Shown here: positions 22,778 through 29,702 of the stretch, in pieces
Numbering within the stretch: position 1 is the first letter of the stretch
How the letters are laid out: each line of letters opens with the position of its first letter
From: a virus
DNA length: 32,902 nucleotides
Virus record (IMG/VR): IMGVR_UViG_3300010430_000306
Coordinates: 1 to 32,902 of that record
Strand: one strand, 5' to 3'
Program-made: the position numbers and the translations under genes
The notes under the pieces: generated by a model
Seen by the model: only the letters and a program-made list of their open reading frames with translations
Told to the model about the DNA's origin: nothing
Databases searched by the model: none

Positions 22778-23002
22778 ACCTATTCGACTGGTGACTACCC
22801 GTAGTGGCCAACCCTACCGTACGCTTCAGGTGACTAGCCACCATGCGAATAAGCCCTGCTTTTGACCGGAGCAGGAACCGGACACGCGGGATATGTATGA
22901 GATAAGTAAAAAACCTACATGGCCCGTCGTACGTGTTCTTGCTGGCTACCGGGTTACGCTGCCAGCTTAGCGCAAGGAGACCGCCCGGCTCGGCTGGAAT
23001 CC
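22778..23002 (-). ncRNA. Structured non-coding RNA candidate
   Basis: No gene fits in this stretch. On the minus strand many pairings are possible: GCTGGC/GCCAGC, CCGGG/CCCGG (which compete), CCTGC/GCAGG, and a long stem where TATTCG pairs with CGAATA and GGTGGCTA with TAGTCACC, closing an inner GTAG/CTAC hairpin. A TTTTTT tract lies in the middle (about 22906-22911). It could be a structured leader, a phage small RNA, or an antisense RNA like those in P1-type immunity. Which one is not determined. Confidence 0.45.
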
Positions 23003-23206
23003 TTAGACTCCGCGAGTATTTCTTCGTACCAGCTCGTTAAAGACTGCTTCATTTCCATCAAGTCCAATCTCTGGCATTAAAGCCTGAACCTTGTTAGCTG
23101 CGTCAATAATGTCCTGAACTGAAATTCTTTTACCGCTTATCGCCTTCTTCAGCGAAAGTATTGAACCACCAAGTGAAAAAGCGCGATTTGTAGTTACTGT
23201 ATTCAT
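23003..23206 (-). CDS. Hypothetical protein, 67 aa
   Basis: ATG 23206 has GAGGAG seven bases upstream. Mostly helical, with SLGGSILSLKKAISGKRISV and a later AANKVQALMPEIGLD; possibly a compact nucleic-acid or protein-binding domain. First gene after promoter site 3, followed by the structured non-coding stretch. Unknown function. Confidence 0.6.
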   Translation of the reverse strand: MNTVTTNRAFSLGGSILSLKKAISGKRISVQDIIDAANKVQALMPEIGLDGNEAVFNELVRRNTRGV

Positions 23207-23262
23207 TTCCAATCTCCTCAGATGTTTACCGCCTTGGCTTCATTGCCTCAGTCAGTAAGTTC

Positions 23263-23307
23263 ATATTAGCGCCTGTGTTCTGGTGTGTATAGGACACTAT
23301 GAGCCAG
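23263..23307 (-). promoter_or_regulatory. Phage-specific promoter, site 3
   Basis: Minus strand: CTGGCTCATAGTGTCCTA (23290-23307), 21 bases, TAATAT (23263-23268). The TAG stop of the zinc-finger-like gene upstream lies inside the element, as at site 1. Leads the operon 23206 to 21889. Confidence 0.75.
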
Positions 23308-23530
23308 ATTCGACTTTTAATTGAAAAGCACTCTTAACCCAATAATATTCCAAAAGTTCATATCTATCGGGAGTTACCCACCTATATCCAGACAACCCCC
23401 TCCAGAACTCCACGCACATAACCTCAATCAACTCTCCATTCCTGACATGAGTCCTAACATGAGAGAAATTGGCCAAATTACTAGGCCCGGAATATTCTTT
23501 TCCGCAAAAACAACACGAGCTAGGGATCAT
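23297..23530 (-). CDS. C2H2 zinc-finger-like protein, 77 aa
   Basis: ATG 23530 is preceded by GGGTGG with a five-base gap; the longer frame overlapping the upstream gene is unlikely. Near the start, CCFCGKEYSGPSNLANFSHV with the following RTH fits C-x2-C-x14-H-x3-H, a classical zinc finger, in a form found in some phage and bacterial proteins. The rest (YRWVTPDRYELLEYYWV) is aromatic-rich. Probably binds DNA or RNA; targets unknown. Confidence 0.55.
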   Translation of the reverse strand: MIPSSCCFCGKEYSGPSNLANFSHVRTHVRNGELIEVMCVEFWRGLSGYRWVTPDRYELLEYYWVKSAFQLKVESGS

Positions 23531-23541
23531 AAGAACCACCC

Positions 23542-23775
23542 TTAGCGGGTGGCCTCCTTCGCCGCCTTGTACACTTCTTTCATTTCTGCGATTGTCCAGC
23601 AATCAACACCTACGGTCATCATGTCTTCCTCTTCAGTAATCCATTCAAATCCGTATTCTTCAACCAACCAGTTTCCGATTTTTTCTGCCTTAGCCTTGTC
23701 CGCTTCGTTACCTTCTTTGAATGTCAGGTTGATTACTGAGCCTTCGTTGCGGTCTGAGTTGAATGTTGCTTTCAT
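23542..23775 (-). CDS. Hypothetical acidic protein, 77 aa
   Basis: Starts MKATFNSDRNEGSVINLTFK, has an acidic patch EWITEEEDMM and a helical end (IAEMKEVYKAAKEA). Small alpha-beta protein, probably soluble. It is the first gene after promoter site 4, with AAGGAGAT in front of the start. Unknown function. Confidence 0.6.
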   Translation of the reverse strand: MKATFNSDRNEGSVINLTFKEGNEADKAKAEKIGNWLVEEYGFEWITEEEDMMTVGVDCWTIAEMKEVYKAAKEATR

Positions 23776-23802
23776 GTGTCTATCTCCTTAGTTGATGTAA
23801 AC

Positions 23803-23847
23803 ATTATATCTACTGGTTTCGGGATAGGGTAGGACACTACGCGCCAA
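23803..23847 (-). promoter_or_regulatory. Phage-specific promoter, site 4
   Basis: Minus strand: TTGGCGCGTAGTGTCCTA (23830-23847), 21 bases, TATAAT (23803-23808). Perfect -10, and the element is identical to site 1. It begins three bases after the helicase stop and drives the 77-aa and zinc-finger-like genes. Confidence 0.8.
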
Positions 23848-23850
23848 CAT

Positions 23851-25173
23851 TCAGTATGCGTTGAAAACCCTATCAGCAAACTTGTAATGCTTCATAATCG
23901 CCTGAACCTTTACGCATACGTTGTTAGGCCCGGTTCGGTTCTTACGGATTAGCAGCTCAGCAAGTCCTGCGTCAGGTGAGTCTTCGTAGTACATCTCATC
24001 ACGATAAACCATGATTGCGTGGTCTACGTCCTCTTCAATCTCACCAGAGTCCCGAAGGTCTGACAACTGTGGGCGTTTGTCTGGCCTGTTCTCTAGCCCC
24101 CTGTTTAGCTGGTGTAGTATTACAACCGGTATAGCCATTTCAATTGCTAACCCCTTAAGCATCTTCGTTATCATTCCGATAGCGTGCGTTCGGTTATCTC
24201 CGGGCATCTTCATTAGGCCTAGATAGTCAATGATGACCATCCCTAGCCCACCTTTAGTGTATCGTTCCTGACGACGCAGAAACGCCCGTGCACTGGCTCT
24301 GATATGCTCTGCGCTGGCTCGTGTTTTTTCGTCGATCAGTAGCGGGAACGATTTAATCATATTGGCCCCAGCTGCAACCTTGGCCATTTGATCATCATGC
24401 CGACCGAATCCATTAGGGTTTTGCATGAATGAGTTGTCTACGTTCCCACAATAGCAAATCAGGCGCGACGCGCATTCATCAGCAGGCATCTCCATTGTAA
24501 ATACGATTGTTGGTATGTCCGCCTTTCCATTAATGGCCATAATGCAGTTTGCTAGAGAAGATTTACCAGAACCCGGACGGCCCGCTACCAGCGTAACCCT
24601 GCCGCCTTCAATCCTTAGCACCTCATCCAGCTCGGTTAGGCCAGTCTTGTACTGAGTCACCTTGTCGTCAAACTTATCCTGTAAGTTCGCTAGCGTCTTT
24701 TTGACGGCCTCACTACCAGTAAACGCCGTCTTTGCCGACTTGCCCTCGCCTATCCGGGTTATCTCCGCGCTAGCGTAGTCAAGAATAGCTTCTAGTGGCT
24801 CGCCATCCTCTCGCATCGCATCAATGCCCGCAGCCATATTGGCCAAGTCACGCTTGCGGCTGTAATCGACGACAATCTCAGCGTAGGCAACGCAATTGTC
24901 CATCGACGGTATCACATCAACCATATACGATAGGTACTGCGCTCCACCAGCATCGGACAGCTTGTTGCGCTCATCCAGCCACTCAGCAACTGTAACAACA
25001 TCAAGAGGCTTTCCATCCTCTGCCAATGCAGTCATTGCTTTGAACGCTATCTGGTGACGCTCATTCACAAAATCAGTGGCTTTGATTCCGGTATCAATAA
25101 CCAGTGAATACGCAATATCCTCAAGCATCAGCGCACCCAGAACGCTCTGCTCTGCTTCTTTGCTGTAGTTCAT
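23851..25173 (-). CDS. dnaB: Replicative DNA helicase, DnaB family
   Basis: 440 aa, full length for the family. The N-terminal domain (YSKEAEQSVLGALML and following, residues 3-110) is the DnaB N-domain; the RecA-like motor has Walker A AGRPGSGKSS (197-206), Walker B MVIIDYLGLM (about 306-315), the DnaB motif IPVVILHQLNRGLENR (about 346-361) and SDLRDSGEIEEDVDHAIMVYR. It unwinds DNA 5' to 3' at the phage fork. The winged-helix protein at 27846-28784 is the likely loader or initiator. Named for family; in P22 the equivalent is gene 12. Confidence 0.92.
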   Translation of the reverse strand: MNYSKEAEQSVLGALMLEDIAYSLVIDTGIKATDFVNERHQIAFKAMTALAEDGKPLDVVTVAEWLDERNKLSDAGGAQYLSYMVDVIPSMDNCVAYAEIVVDYSRKRDLANMAAGIDAMREDGEPLEAILDYASAEITRIGEGKSAKTAFTGSEAVKKTLANLQDKFDDKVTQYKTGLTELDEVLRIEGGRVTLVAGRPGSGKSSLANCIMAINGKADIPTIVFTMEMPADECASRLICYCGNVDNSFMQNPNGFGRHDDQMAKVAAGANMIKSFPLLIDEKTRASAEHIRASARAFLRRQERYTKGGLGMVIIDYLGLMKMPGDNRTHAIGMITKMLKGLAIEMAIPVVILHQLNRGLENRPDKRPQLSDLRDSGEIEEDVDHAIMVYRDEMYYEDSPDAGLAELLIRKNRTGPNNVCVKVQAIMKHYKFADRVFNAY

Positions 25174-25226
25174 CCTATCTCCTCAATAACACACGCCAGC
25201 ACGAGACCTTCGGCTAGTGTGCTGCG

Positions 25227-25682
25227 TTATACAGCAACCCAAACCTCGGTTGTAACCGGCTTAATCTGCTTTGTTTCAGTTTTCCCACAATAGCGGCATG
25301 TGCGCGTGTCGATGCCATTACTCCAGTTGTGTGCGTAGTCGCCGTGAATCGCGCATACGCCAATTTCAAAATATCTTTCCCAAAACTGGTCGGTAATATC
25401 AACCCAATTTCGAGTGTCATGGCATGGTCCGTATGCCCAGCAATCTAAGTTCGATCCGTGCAAGCAAAGATTTCTAAGCTGTCTTGCGTGTATCCAGTCG
25501 CCATCACGCTCAAAACCGATGTATAAAACTGTCTTTTCTGCATCAATACCGCTAACGCAATTCCATGTGCCAGACCATATTTTCATGGCTTCCGGGCGTT
25601 TCTTGGCCCACCGATAAAGCTGCCAGCTAAAGAAATCGCTTTTACCTTTTTCTTTCGGTTTTATCTGATCTGCTGTAATCAC
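25227..25682 (-). CDS. Hypothetical protein with zinc-ribbon-like end
   Basis: I choose the GTG at 25682 (CAGGAG six bases upstream). The longer frame starts at ATG 25754, which would sit exactly at the predicted RNA start of promoter site 5 and have no leader. The 151-aa protein has many Trp and Cys; the C-terminal CAIHGDYAHNW ... CRYCGKTETK resembles a zinc ribbon found in phage accessory proteins. The helicase gene follows in the same unit. Function unknown. Confidence 0.55.
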   Translation of the reverse strand: MITADQIKPKEKGKSDFFSWQLYRWAKKRPEAMKIWSGTWNCVSGIDAEKTVLYIGFERDGDWIHARQLRNLCLHGSNLDCWAYGPCHDTRNWVDITDQFWERYFEIGVCAIHGDYAHNWSNGIDTRTCRYCGKTETKQIKPVTTEVWVAV

Positions 25683-25760
25683 ATCAATCTCCTGTTGCTG
25701 TATAACAACGCAAGGCAGTCGGACGCTTGCAGCGCCGCTGCTCGCAAGTTTCATCTATCA

Positions 25761-25805
25761 ATCCTACCGCCACCACTCCCGCAACGGTAGGACACTTAGC
25801 GCCAG
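25761..25805 (-). promoter_or_regulatory. Phage-specific promoter, site 5
   Basis: Minus strand: CTGGCGCTAAGTGTCCTA (25788-25805), 21 bases, TAGGAT (25761-25766). It starts one base after the end of the upstream gene and would drive the zinc-ribbon gene and the helicase. Confidence 0.75.
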
Positions 25806-25806
25806 T

Positions 25807-26016
25807 TTAACTCTGGCGTTGTTTAAACAACTTCCTTTCAGCATATCCAACGACCTCGCCGAAAACCATAAGCGATGCGAATGCAGAGACCGGGGCAACA
25901 ATCAAGCCAGCAGCACTCTGAAATGCATAACATCCGAGAAACGTACAAAACAAAGTCACAGCAACAACAAGCAAAAAATAAATGATCTTCAATACCAAAA
26001 GAATAATTTTACTCAT
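25807..26016 (-). CDS. Small membrane protein, 69 aa
   Basis: Starts MSKIILLVLKIIYFLLVVAV; two membrane segments (about 4-29 and 34-53) and a basic tail (ERKLFKQRQS). GGTGGG stands before the start. Last gene of the unit that begins at 27835. Unknown function; similar small proteins are common in phage early regions. Confidence 0.6.
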   Translation of the reverse strand: MSKIILLVLKIIYFLLVVAVTLFCTFLGCYAFQSAAGLIVAPVSAFASLMVFGEVVGYAERKLFKQRQS

Positions 26017-26027
26017 AACCCACCATT

Positions 26028-26381
26028 TCAGTAATTTAACTCTAACGTCAGGACTAGCGCGGAACCGCTCATAATCACTCTAAAAGGCTTTAGCCTGTAA
26101 TACGGTGCAACTATAGGGATTACGTCAGAATAGTCGTCACGGGACGTACAGCGCCTTGTAAGTACGCAATCGTAGTCATACCCTGTTGCTGCTCCGTATA
26201 TCACACCCCAGTCGCCGTAGTTGTCGTCATATCCAACGAACCAAGACCGAACGTTGTAGCTGTTGGTCATAGTCCCGGCTATGTAACGATTGTACTGTAC
26301 TGCTATCAGCTCATTGTCGTTGTTTATGTCCGACGTGTTGAGATGAGTAGTAATCAGTCCGGCTGCTAGGGTCAGGCTCAT
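26028..26381 (-). CDS. Hypothetical protein, 117 aa
   Basis: Starts MSLTLAAGLITTHLNTSDIN, coupled by ATGA to the upstream gene, with GGAG two bases before the start region. Tyr- and Asp-rich (GYDDNYGDWGVIYGAATGYD), beta-type. No family recognised. Confidence 0.5.
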   Translation of the reverse strand: MSLTLAAGLITTHLNTSDINNDNELIAVQYNRYIAGTMTNSYNVRSWFVGYDDNYGDWGVIYGAATGYDYDCVLTRRCTSRDDYSDVIPIVAPYYRLKPFRVIMSGSALVLTLELNY

Positions 26382-26989
26382 TTCTCCATCTCGTTCCGCT
26401 GCAATTCAAGCTGTAAGGCACGCTCCGCACTTGCGATTATGTCCTTCAGGTCTGTGATTGTGTCCTTGTGACCACGACTACCAGCCGCTAGCGCCTTCTT
26501 TGTCAGGTGCTGCAATGCCGGACACTCTACCTTAAACGCGTCAAGAACATCATATACGTCAACCCATACTCCGGGCTTAATCTGTCGCTGGTACTTGTTA
26601 GGGTAATGCTCTGCCGTGTTTCCGTTCTGATGTATCGCTTGATTACGCGGACTGTCATCGTCTGGCCACTGCTCTGACTTCCATTCGTCGTAGTAGTCGC
26701 GGAACTCATTGAGCGTTAATTGTTTTGTTCTAGGCCCGTAACGTTCAACTTTATCTCTAAACCTTGTCTCGAAAGAGCCATCGGAATCAACGCCAACAAA
26801 CCTCCACTGTGATGGCTTCATATTAAAACGAGCATGATTGTTGGTAAACTCAACACCATCGTGTAACACTGCCCCCATCTCCACTGACTTATCAATCACC
26901 TCAATAGCAATGGCGCGCTTCTCTTCGTCGCTACCCGTCAAAGGCACGCAGAAGTTGACTAGCTTTCCGTTTTCGTCGTGTAAGTTCAT
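26378..26989 (-). CDS. Hypothetical protein, 203 aa
   Basis: Starts MNLHDENGKLVNFCVPLTGS. A mixed alpha-beta first part is followed by a helical C-terminus (KALAAGSRGHKDTITDLKDI, then a Glu/Gln-rich coiled end). ATGA overlaps tie it to both neighbours. Its middle has FETRFRDKVERYGPRTKQLT. Probably an early accessory protein; function unknown. Confidence 0.55.
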   Translation of the reverse strand: MNLHDENGKLVNFCVPLTGSDEEKRAIAIEVIDKSVEMGAVLHDGVEFTNNHARFNMKPSQWRFVGVDSDGSFETRFRDKVERYGPRTKQLTLNEFRDYYDEWKSEQWPDDDSPRNQAIHQNGNTAEHYPNKYQRQIKPGVWVDVYDVLDAFKVECPALQHLTKKALAAGSRGHKDTITDLKDIIASAERALQLELQRNEMEK

Positions 26990-27207
26990 TCTGAGTCCCC
27001 TTTGATATCAATAACGACAAATCTGTCGCTAGCCTTGTTTTTAAATGCTGAAACGCCAACTTTCGGATTCCGGAATGTTGAGTAATAGCAATATTGAGCT
27101 TTATCGCCACTTCCTGACATGCGCCCCCAACTCACAACAGTGGAAACCACAGATAGGGCATCACAATCAGAAATAGAAGAGCGGTTTTCTATGATGATTT
27201 TACTCAT
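26986..27207 (-). CDS. Hypothetical protein, 73 aa
   Basis: Starts MSKIIIENRSSISDCDALSV; has a pattern of strands (YCYYSTFRNPKVGVSAFKNK, then FVVIDIKG). Overlaps by ATGA on both sides. Small conserved-looking alpha-beta fold of a kind frequent in phage early operons; not identified. Confidence 0.55.
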   Translation of the reverse strand: MSKIIIENRSSISDCDALSVVSTVVSWGRMSGSGDKAQYCYYSTFRNPKVGVSAFKNKASDRFVVIDIKGDSE

Positions 27208-27605
27208 GCCTCACCCTCCATAGGAACCCATTTACAAATACTGTACTGGTGCTTTCCGCGAGTGTTCTGCTGAGTACTGCAACCGTCGTTCTGGATTTCA
27301 TAGCCAGTCGGTAGGTCAGCTTGAACATATACACGCTTTTCGTCTTTGCTCAGCTTCCACCAGTTTTCATCAGTATCAATGGAACGATCCTCTACAATTT
27401 TTTTAAGTCCAATCTTTGCTGCATTCGACTCCGATACATGCCGGACTAGTTGCCCATTAACCTCTGAAAGGCCAGTTACCGCTAGAGCGTAGTCCTCAAG
27501 ACTCAATTCAACCTCTGAGATCAATACTCGTGATGTATCGCATGTTACTCGCAACATCACTTTGTCGTGCGAATTGCGAGAAATCGTCACACTTGCTTTA
27601 TTCAT
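27204..27605 (-). CDS. Hypothetical protein, 133 aa
   Basis: Starts MNKASVTISRNSHDKVMLRV, two beta-rich halves, the second with DLPTGYEIQNDGCSTQQNTR. GGGGATAGG precedes the start. No membrane segments. It might be a single-strand-binding or modulator protein from its position behind the initiator, but no motif shows that. Confidence 0.5.
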   Translation of the reverse strand: MNKASVTISRNSHDKVMLRVTCDTSRVLISEVELSLEDYALAVTGLSEVNGQLVRHVSESNAAKIGLKKIVEDRSIDTDENWWKLSKDEKRVYVQADLPTGYEIQNDGCSTQQNTRGKHQYSICKWVPMEGEA

Positions 27606-27616
27606 AACCTATCCCC

Positions 27617-27835
27617 TTAAACCTTGTTACCGGTGCCAATCTCTGGCAGTGGCCACCATTCTGTTACTACCCAAGACTGACCGTTAAACCCGTCAATCAC
27701 CCAAAACTCACTACCGTGATAGTAGCGACCAGTCTGAATACCACTGACACCCTCAACTTTCACGAGAACGTCAACGCTTGGCTTTGCTAACCTTTCAAGC
27801 TCTCCCATTTTTTCTTTAAGCTTTGGTAGTGACAT
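27617..27835 (-). CDS. Hypothetical protein, 72 aa, DUF551-like end
   Basis: Starts MSLPKLKEKMGELERLAKPS; a beta region (VKVEGVSGIQTGRYYHGSEF) ends in VTEWWPLPE, a motif like the end of DUF551 proteins. First gene after the intragenic promoter site 6 and directly behind the initiator gene. GGAGATAGG lies before the start. Confidence 0.55.
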   Translation of the reverse strand: MSLPKLKEKMGELERLAKPSVDVLVKVEGVSGIQTGRYYHGSEFWVIDGFNGQSWVVTEWWPLPEIGTGNKV

Positions 27836-27845
27836 ACCTATCTCC

Positions 27846-28784
27846 TCAATTAAAACCTTTCCTCAGCACGTCAATATGCTTACGGGCTTTCTCACGTTCC
27901 TCGGGACTGAGCTGCTCTTTGCTAGCTCTCATGCCCGGAATCGTTATCGGTGAGTCAACATTAGTGGATTGGCGGGCCGATGGGTAGGACGGATTGGGCC
28001 AACCTTGCTTCTGGTTATTTAGTCCTTTGACACTCCACTCCTCGGTGAAGTGCTCATCAGGGCCGAAGAACGTAGACATCTGCATGACATACACAGTATT
28101 AAGGTTGCCAGCAGCCCTGACGTACTCGATATACCGTTTCATGCCCTCTGCCATGTCTCGCCATGTGTAATCCTTCAGGCGGGCTTTGCATGCCTTGTAG
28201 GCGCTTCTCTTTGGATTGCTACCAGAGCGCGGGGGCTTGTTCTTCCATATCCACTCGAACTCTTCAGGATACTCAAACCCCTTTTTCGGTTTGTCAGGTG
28301 ATGGCTCTTTAGGCTGGTCATTAGAATGATTATTTCTGCAACTATCGTCAGATGGTTGATTATTACTCTCTGTTGTACTCTCTGTTGTACTCTCTGTATT
28401 AGTTTGGCGCTTTCCGCCATCACAGTTTGGCGCTTCTGTTTCATCCAGTTTTGCGCTTTCCGCCATACTGACAACATCTAATGCCTGCTTCAGAGCTTTT
28501 GCGTTTACACGATAGTTCACTTTTGCTGGAACGCCCCGCAAAACCTCTTCAAGAACACCTATATCCTTTAGCCTCTTCCTAGCGGTTTCTTGCTCTCTTC
28601 TTGTTAATCCAGTCTCCTCCTCCCATTCGTTAGCGGTTTTGTAGAAGAAACCATCTTTACTGGTAACTCTGTTCTGCCAGTAGCAGGCTTGAGAAAGAAG
28701 AAGTGCGCCAGTTATACCACAGCCAAGTGATACAAAAGGACGTTGAAACGCAACCGGACGGTCAAACATTTTTATTAAACTCAT
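27846..28784 (-). CDS. Replication initiator-like winged-helix protein
   Basis: 312 aa. The N-terminus FDRPVAFQRPFVSLGCGITG leads to a winged-helix domain (about 30-100) with KTANEWEEETGLTRREQETA and a following KRLKDIGVLEEVLRG, the pattern of phage replication and DnaD/O-type proteins. A Ser/Thr/Asn-rich linker (about 125-165) joins a C-terminal helical domain (FEWIWKNKPPRSGSNPKRSA onward). Such proteins bind the origin and load helicase. The linker DNA holds short tandem repeats (CTCTGTTGTA units) that could mark an origin, as in lambda O; this is inference. AAGGAT is seven bases before the start. Confidence 0.7.
   Translation of the reverse strand: MSLIKMFDRPVAFQRPFVSLGCGITGALLLSQACYWQNRVTSKDGFFYKTANEWEEETGLTRREQETARKRLKDIGVLEEVLRGVPAKVNYRVNAKALKQALDVVSMAESAKLDETEAPNCDGGKRQTNTESTTESTTESNNQPSDDSCRNNHSNDQPKEPSPDKPKKGFEYPEEFEWIWKNKPPRSGSNPKRSAYKACKARLKDYTWRDMAEGMKRYIEYVRAAGNLNTVYVMQMSTFFGPDEHFTEEWSVKGLNNQKQGWPNPSYPSARQSTNVDSPITIPGMRASKEQLSPEEREKARKHIDVLRKGFN
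27958..28002 (-). promoter_or_regulatory. Phage-specific promoter, site 6, intragenic
   Basis: Minus strand: TTGGCCCAATCCGTCCTA (27985-28002), 21 bases, TAATGT (27958-27963). It lies inside the end of the initiator gene, so coding pressure may explain its slight differences. It would drive the genes from 27835 downward separately from the initiator. Confidence 0.6.
28355..28402 (-). repeat. Short tandem repeats in initiator linker
   Basis: The plus strand shows CTCTCTGTTGTA twice in a row and then CTCTCTGTATTA, a 12-bp unit repeated about three times; the protein shows TTES repeated. Located in the linker part of the initiator gene, where lambdoid phages have their origin iterons. Confidence 0.65.
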
Positions 28785-28802
28785 AACATAAATCCTTTTA
28801 AA

Positions 28803-29456
28803 TCAATCGCTTATCAGTTTTTCATTCAATACTGACATCCATCTACGAAAGAACCAGCCGCCGGAAATGTAGCATTCAAAACCATCGTAGAAGTTCTTTA
28901 CGTACCCCGCTCGAGTAAGCATCATCGCCCCGATCATGAACAAGAAAAACTCTTGCCTTATAATGGCAATAAGTTCTACATTGCCGGATTCCATTGAATC
29001 TGACTGAATTATCATTATTTCTCGGTTTATAATGGATGCATCCCATCCAGCCTCATCAGCGTAAGCCAACTCTAAGGCACTTCCCGGATAGCATACTCGA
29101 GCTTCAAGCCACGACTGCCCGGCTTTTGTATCAAGGAGGTTCTCACAGACAATAAGGGCGTTAACACCAACATGAGCGATACACTGCTCATCAGAATCAA
29201 AACGGAAGAACTCCTTGCTATCAATTCTTCTTGAGGCCAATAGCTTATGGATTCCCTGCTCGAGCTTGAATGACTCAATGAACATGTGACAGTCTATTTT
29301 GTATATGACTTCAAAGTCGGTGGGTACGCTAGTTGATCTAGATAGCTGACTTACTCGCTCTTCTATTGATTTTGTTGTATGACCTATCTTGTACAGGCCG
29401 GGGATTGATTCGTTCTTCAGGACGTAGACTGTTCCAAGTCTGCTTATATGAGTCAT
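28803..29456 (-). CDS. GIY-YIG / T5orf172-type protein, 217 aa
   Basis: The first 95 residues carry the fold's motifs: GTVYVLKN (position of GIY), GLYKIGHT (YIG), Arg in IEERVSQLSRST, Glu in SFKLEQGIHKLL and EFFRF. The remainder (100-217) is unidentified, with a hydrophobic stretch near 165-185 (FFLFMIGAMMLTRAGY). GGTGA stands six bases before the ATG. It has a strong host-type promoter with a duplicated box and a long folded leader. It may be a nuclease or a DNA-binding regulator. Confidence 0.7.
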   Translation of the reverse strand: MTHISRLGTVYVLKNESIPGLYKIGHTTKSIEERVSQLSRSTSVPTDFEVIYKIDCHMFIESFKLEQGIHKLLASRRIDSKEFFRFDSDEQCIAHVGVNALIVCENLLDTKAGQSWLEARVCYPGSALELAYADEAGWDASIINREIMIIQSDSMESGNVELIAIIRQEFFLFMIGAMMLTRAGYVKNFYDGFECYISGGWFFRRWMSVLNEKLISD

Positions 29457-29584
29457 TCAGATTCACCATTGTTTTGGAGACCCTACTACGGGTGGAACAC
29501 AGCGGGCGATTCGCCGTACCGGTTCGGGCCATAACAATACCGCCAAGGTCTTACTTGCTAACTTGGGTTCCACGCCTCATCAGC
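29457..29584 (-). promoter_or_regulatory. Folded 5' leader of GIY-YIG gene
   Basis: On the minus strand GTGGAAC (29567-29573) pairs with GTTCCAC (29492-29498), enclosing CCAAG/CTTGG, CCG/CGG and GGCG/CGCC hairpins; another hairpin ACCC/GGGT follows, then the ribosome site. A closed multi-branch RNA of about 80 bases in front of a start suggests translational control. It lacks the conserved bases of a tRNA. Confidence 0.45.
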
Positions 29585-29590
29585 AAAATC

Positions 29591-29618
29591 ATTATACCAC
29601 CAAAGGTCTCCGTTTCAA
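29591..29618 (-). promoter_or_regulatory. Strong sigma-70 promoter
   Basis: Minus strand: TTGAAA (29613-29618), 16 bases, TATAAT (29591-29596). Near consensus in both boxes. Faces the GIY-YIG gene across a leader of about 130 bases. The -35 box lies inside one copy of the direct repeat, so a protein bound there would compete with polymerase. Confidence 0.65.
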
Positions 29619-29644
29619 TCGGAACCCTTCTCCGTTTCAAACGG
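29607..29644. repeat. Direct repeat TCTCCGTTTCAA, operator-like
   Basis: TCTCCGTTTCAA occurs at 29607-29618 and 29629-29640, 22 bp apart (two helix turns), and each copy is followed by a CGG at the same distance. One copy covers the -35 box. Probable tandem binding sites for a regulator of the GIY-YIG gene. Confidence 0.6.
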
Positions 29645-29674
29645 TATTGGGTAGCACCACAGAGGCGCTAGGCA

Positions 29675-29695
29675 TAAAAAAAGCCCCGAGGGGCT
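29675..29695 (-). terminator. Rho-independent terminator
   Basis: Minus strand: AGCCCC-TC-GGGGCT followed by TTTTTTTATG, just after the stop of the 184-aa membrane protein gene. Clear and typical. Confidence 0.8.
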
Positions 29696-29702
29696 TACTA
29701 GG

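Noticed and set aside
29492-29573. tRNA-like cloverleaf with 7-bp outer stem
   Set aside because: The stem is right in length, but neither strand has the conserved T-loop, D-loop or a proper anticodon arm, and the 82 bases lie in a leader next to a ribosome site.
29570-29584. CTGATGAG resembling a hammerhead ribozyme core
   Set aside because: No CGAAAC core and no matching stems at the required distance; probably chance.
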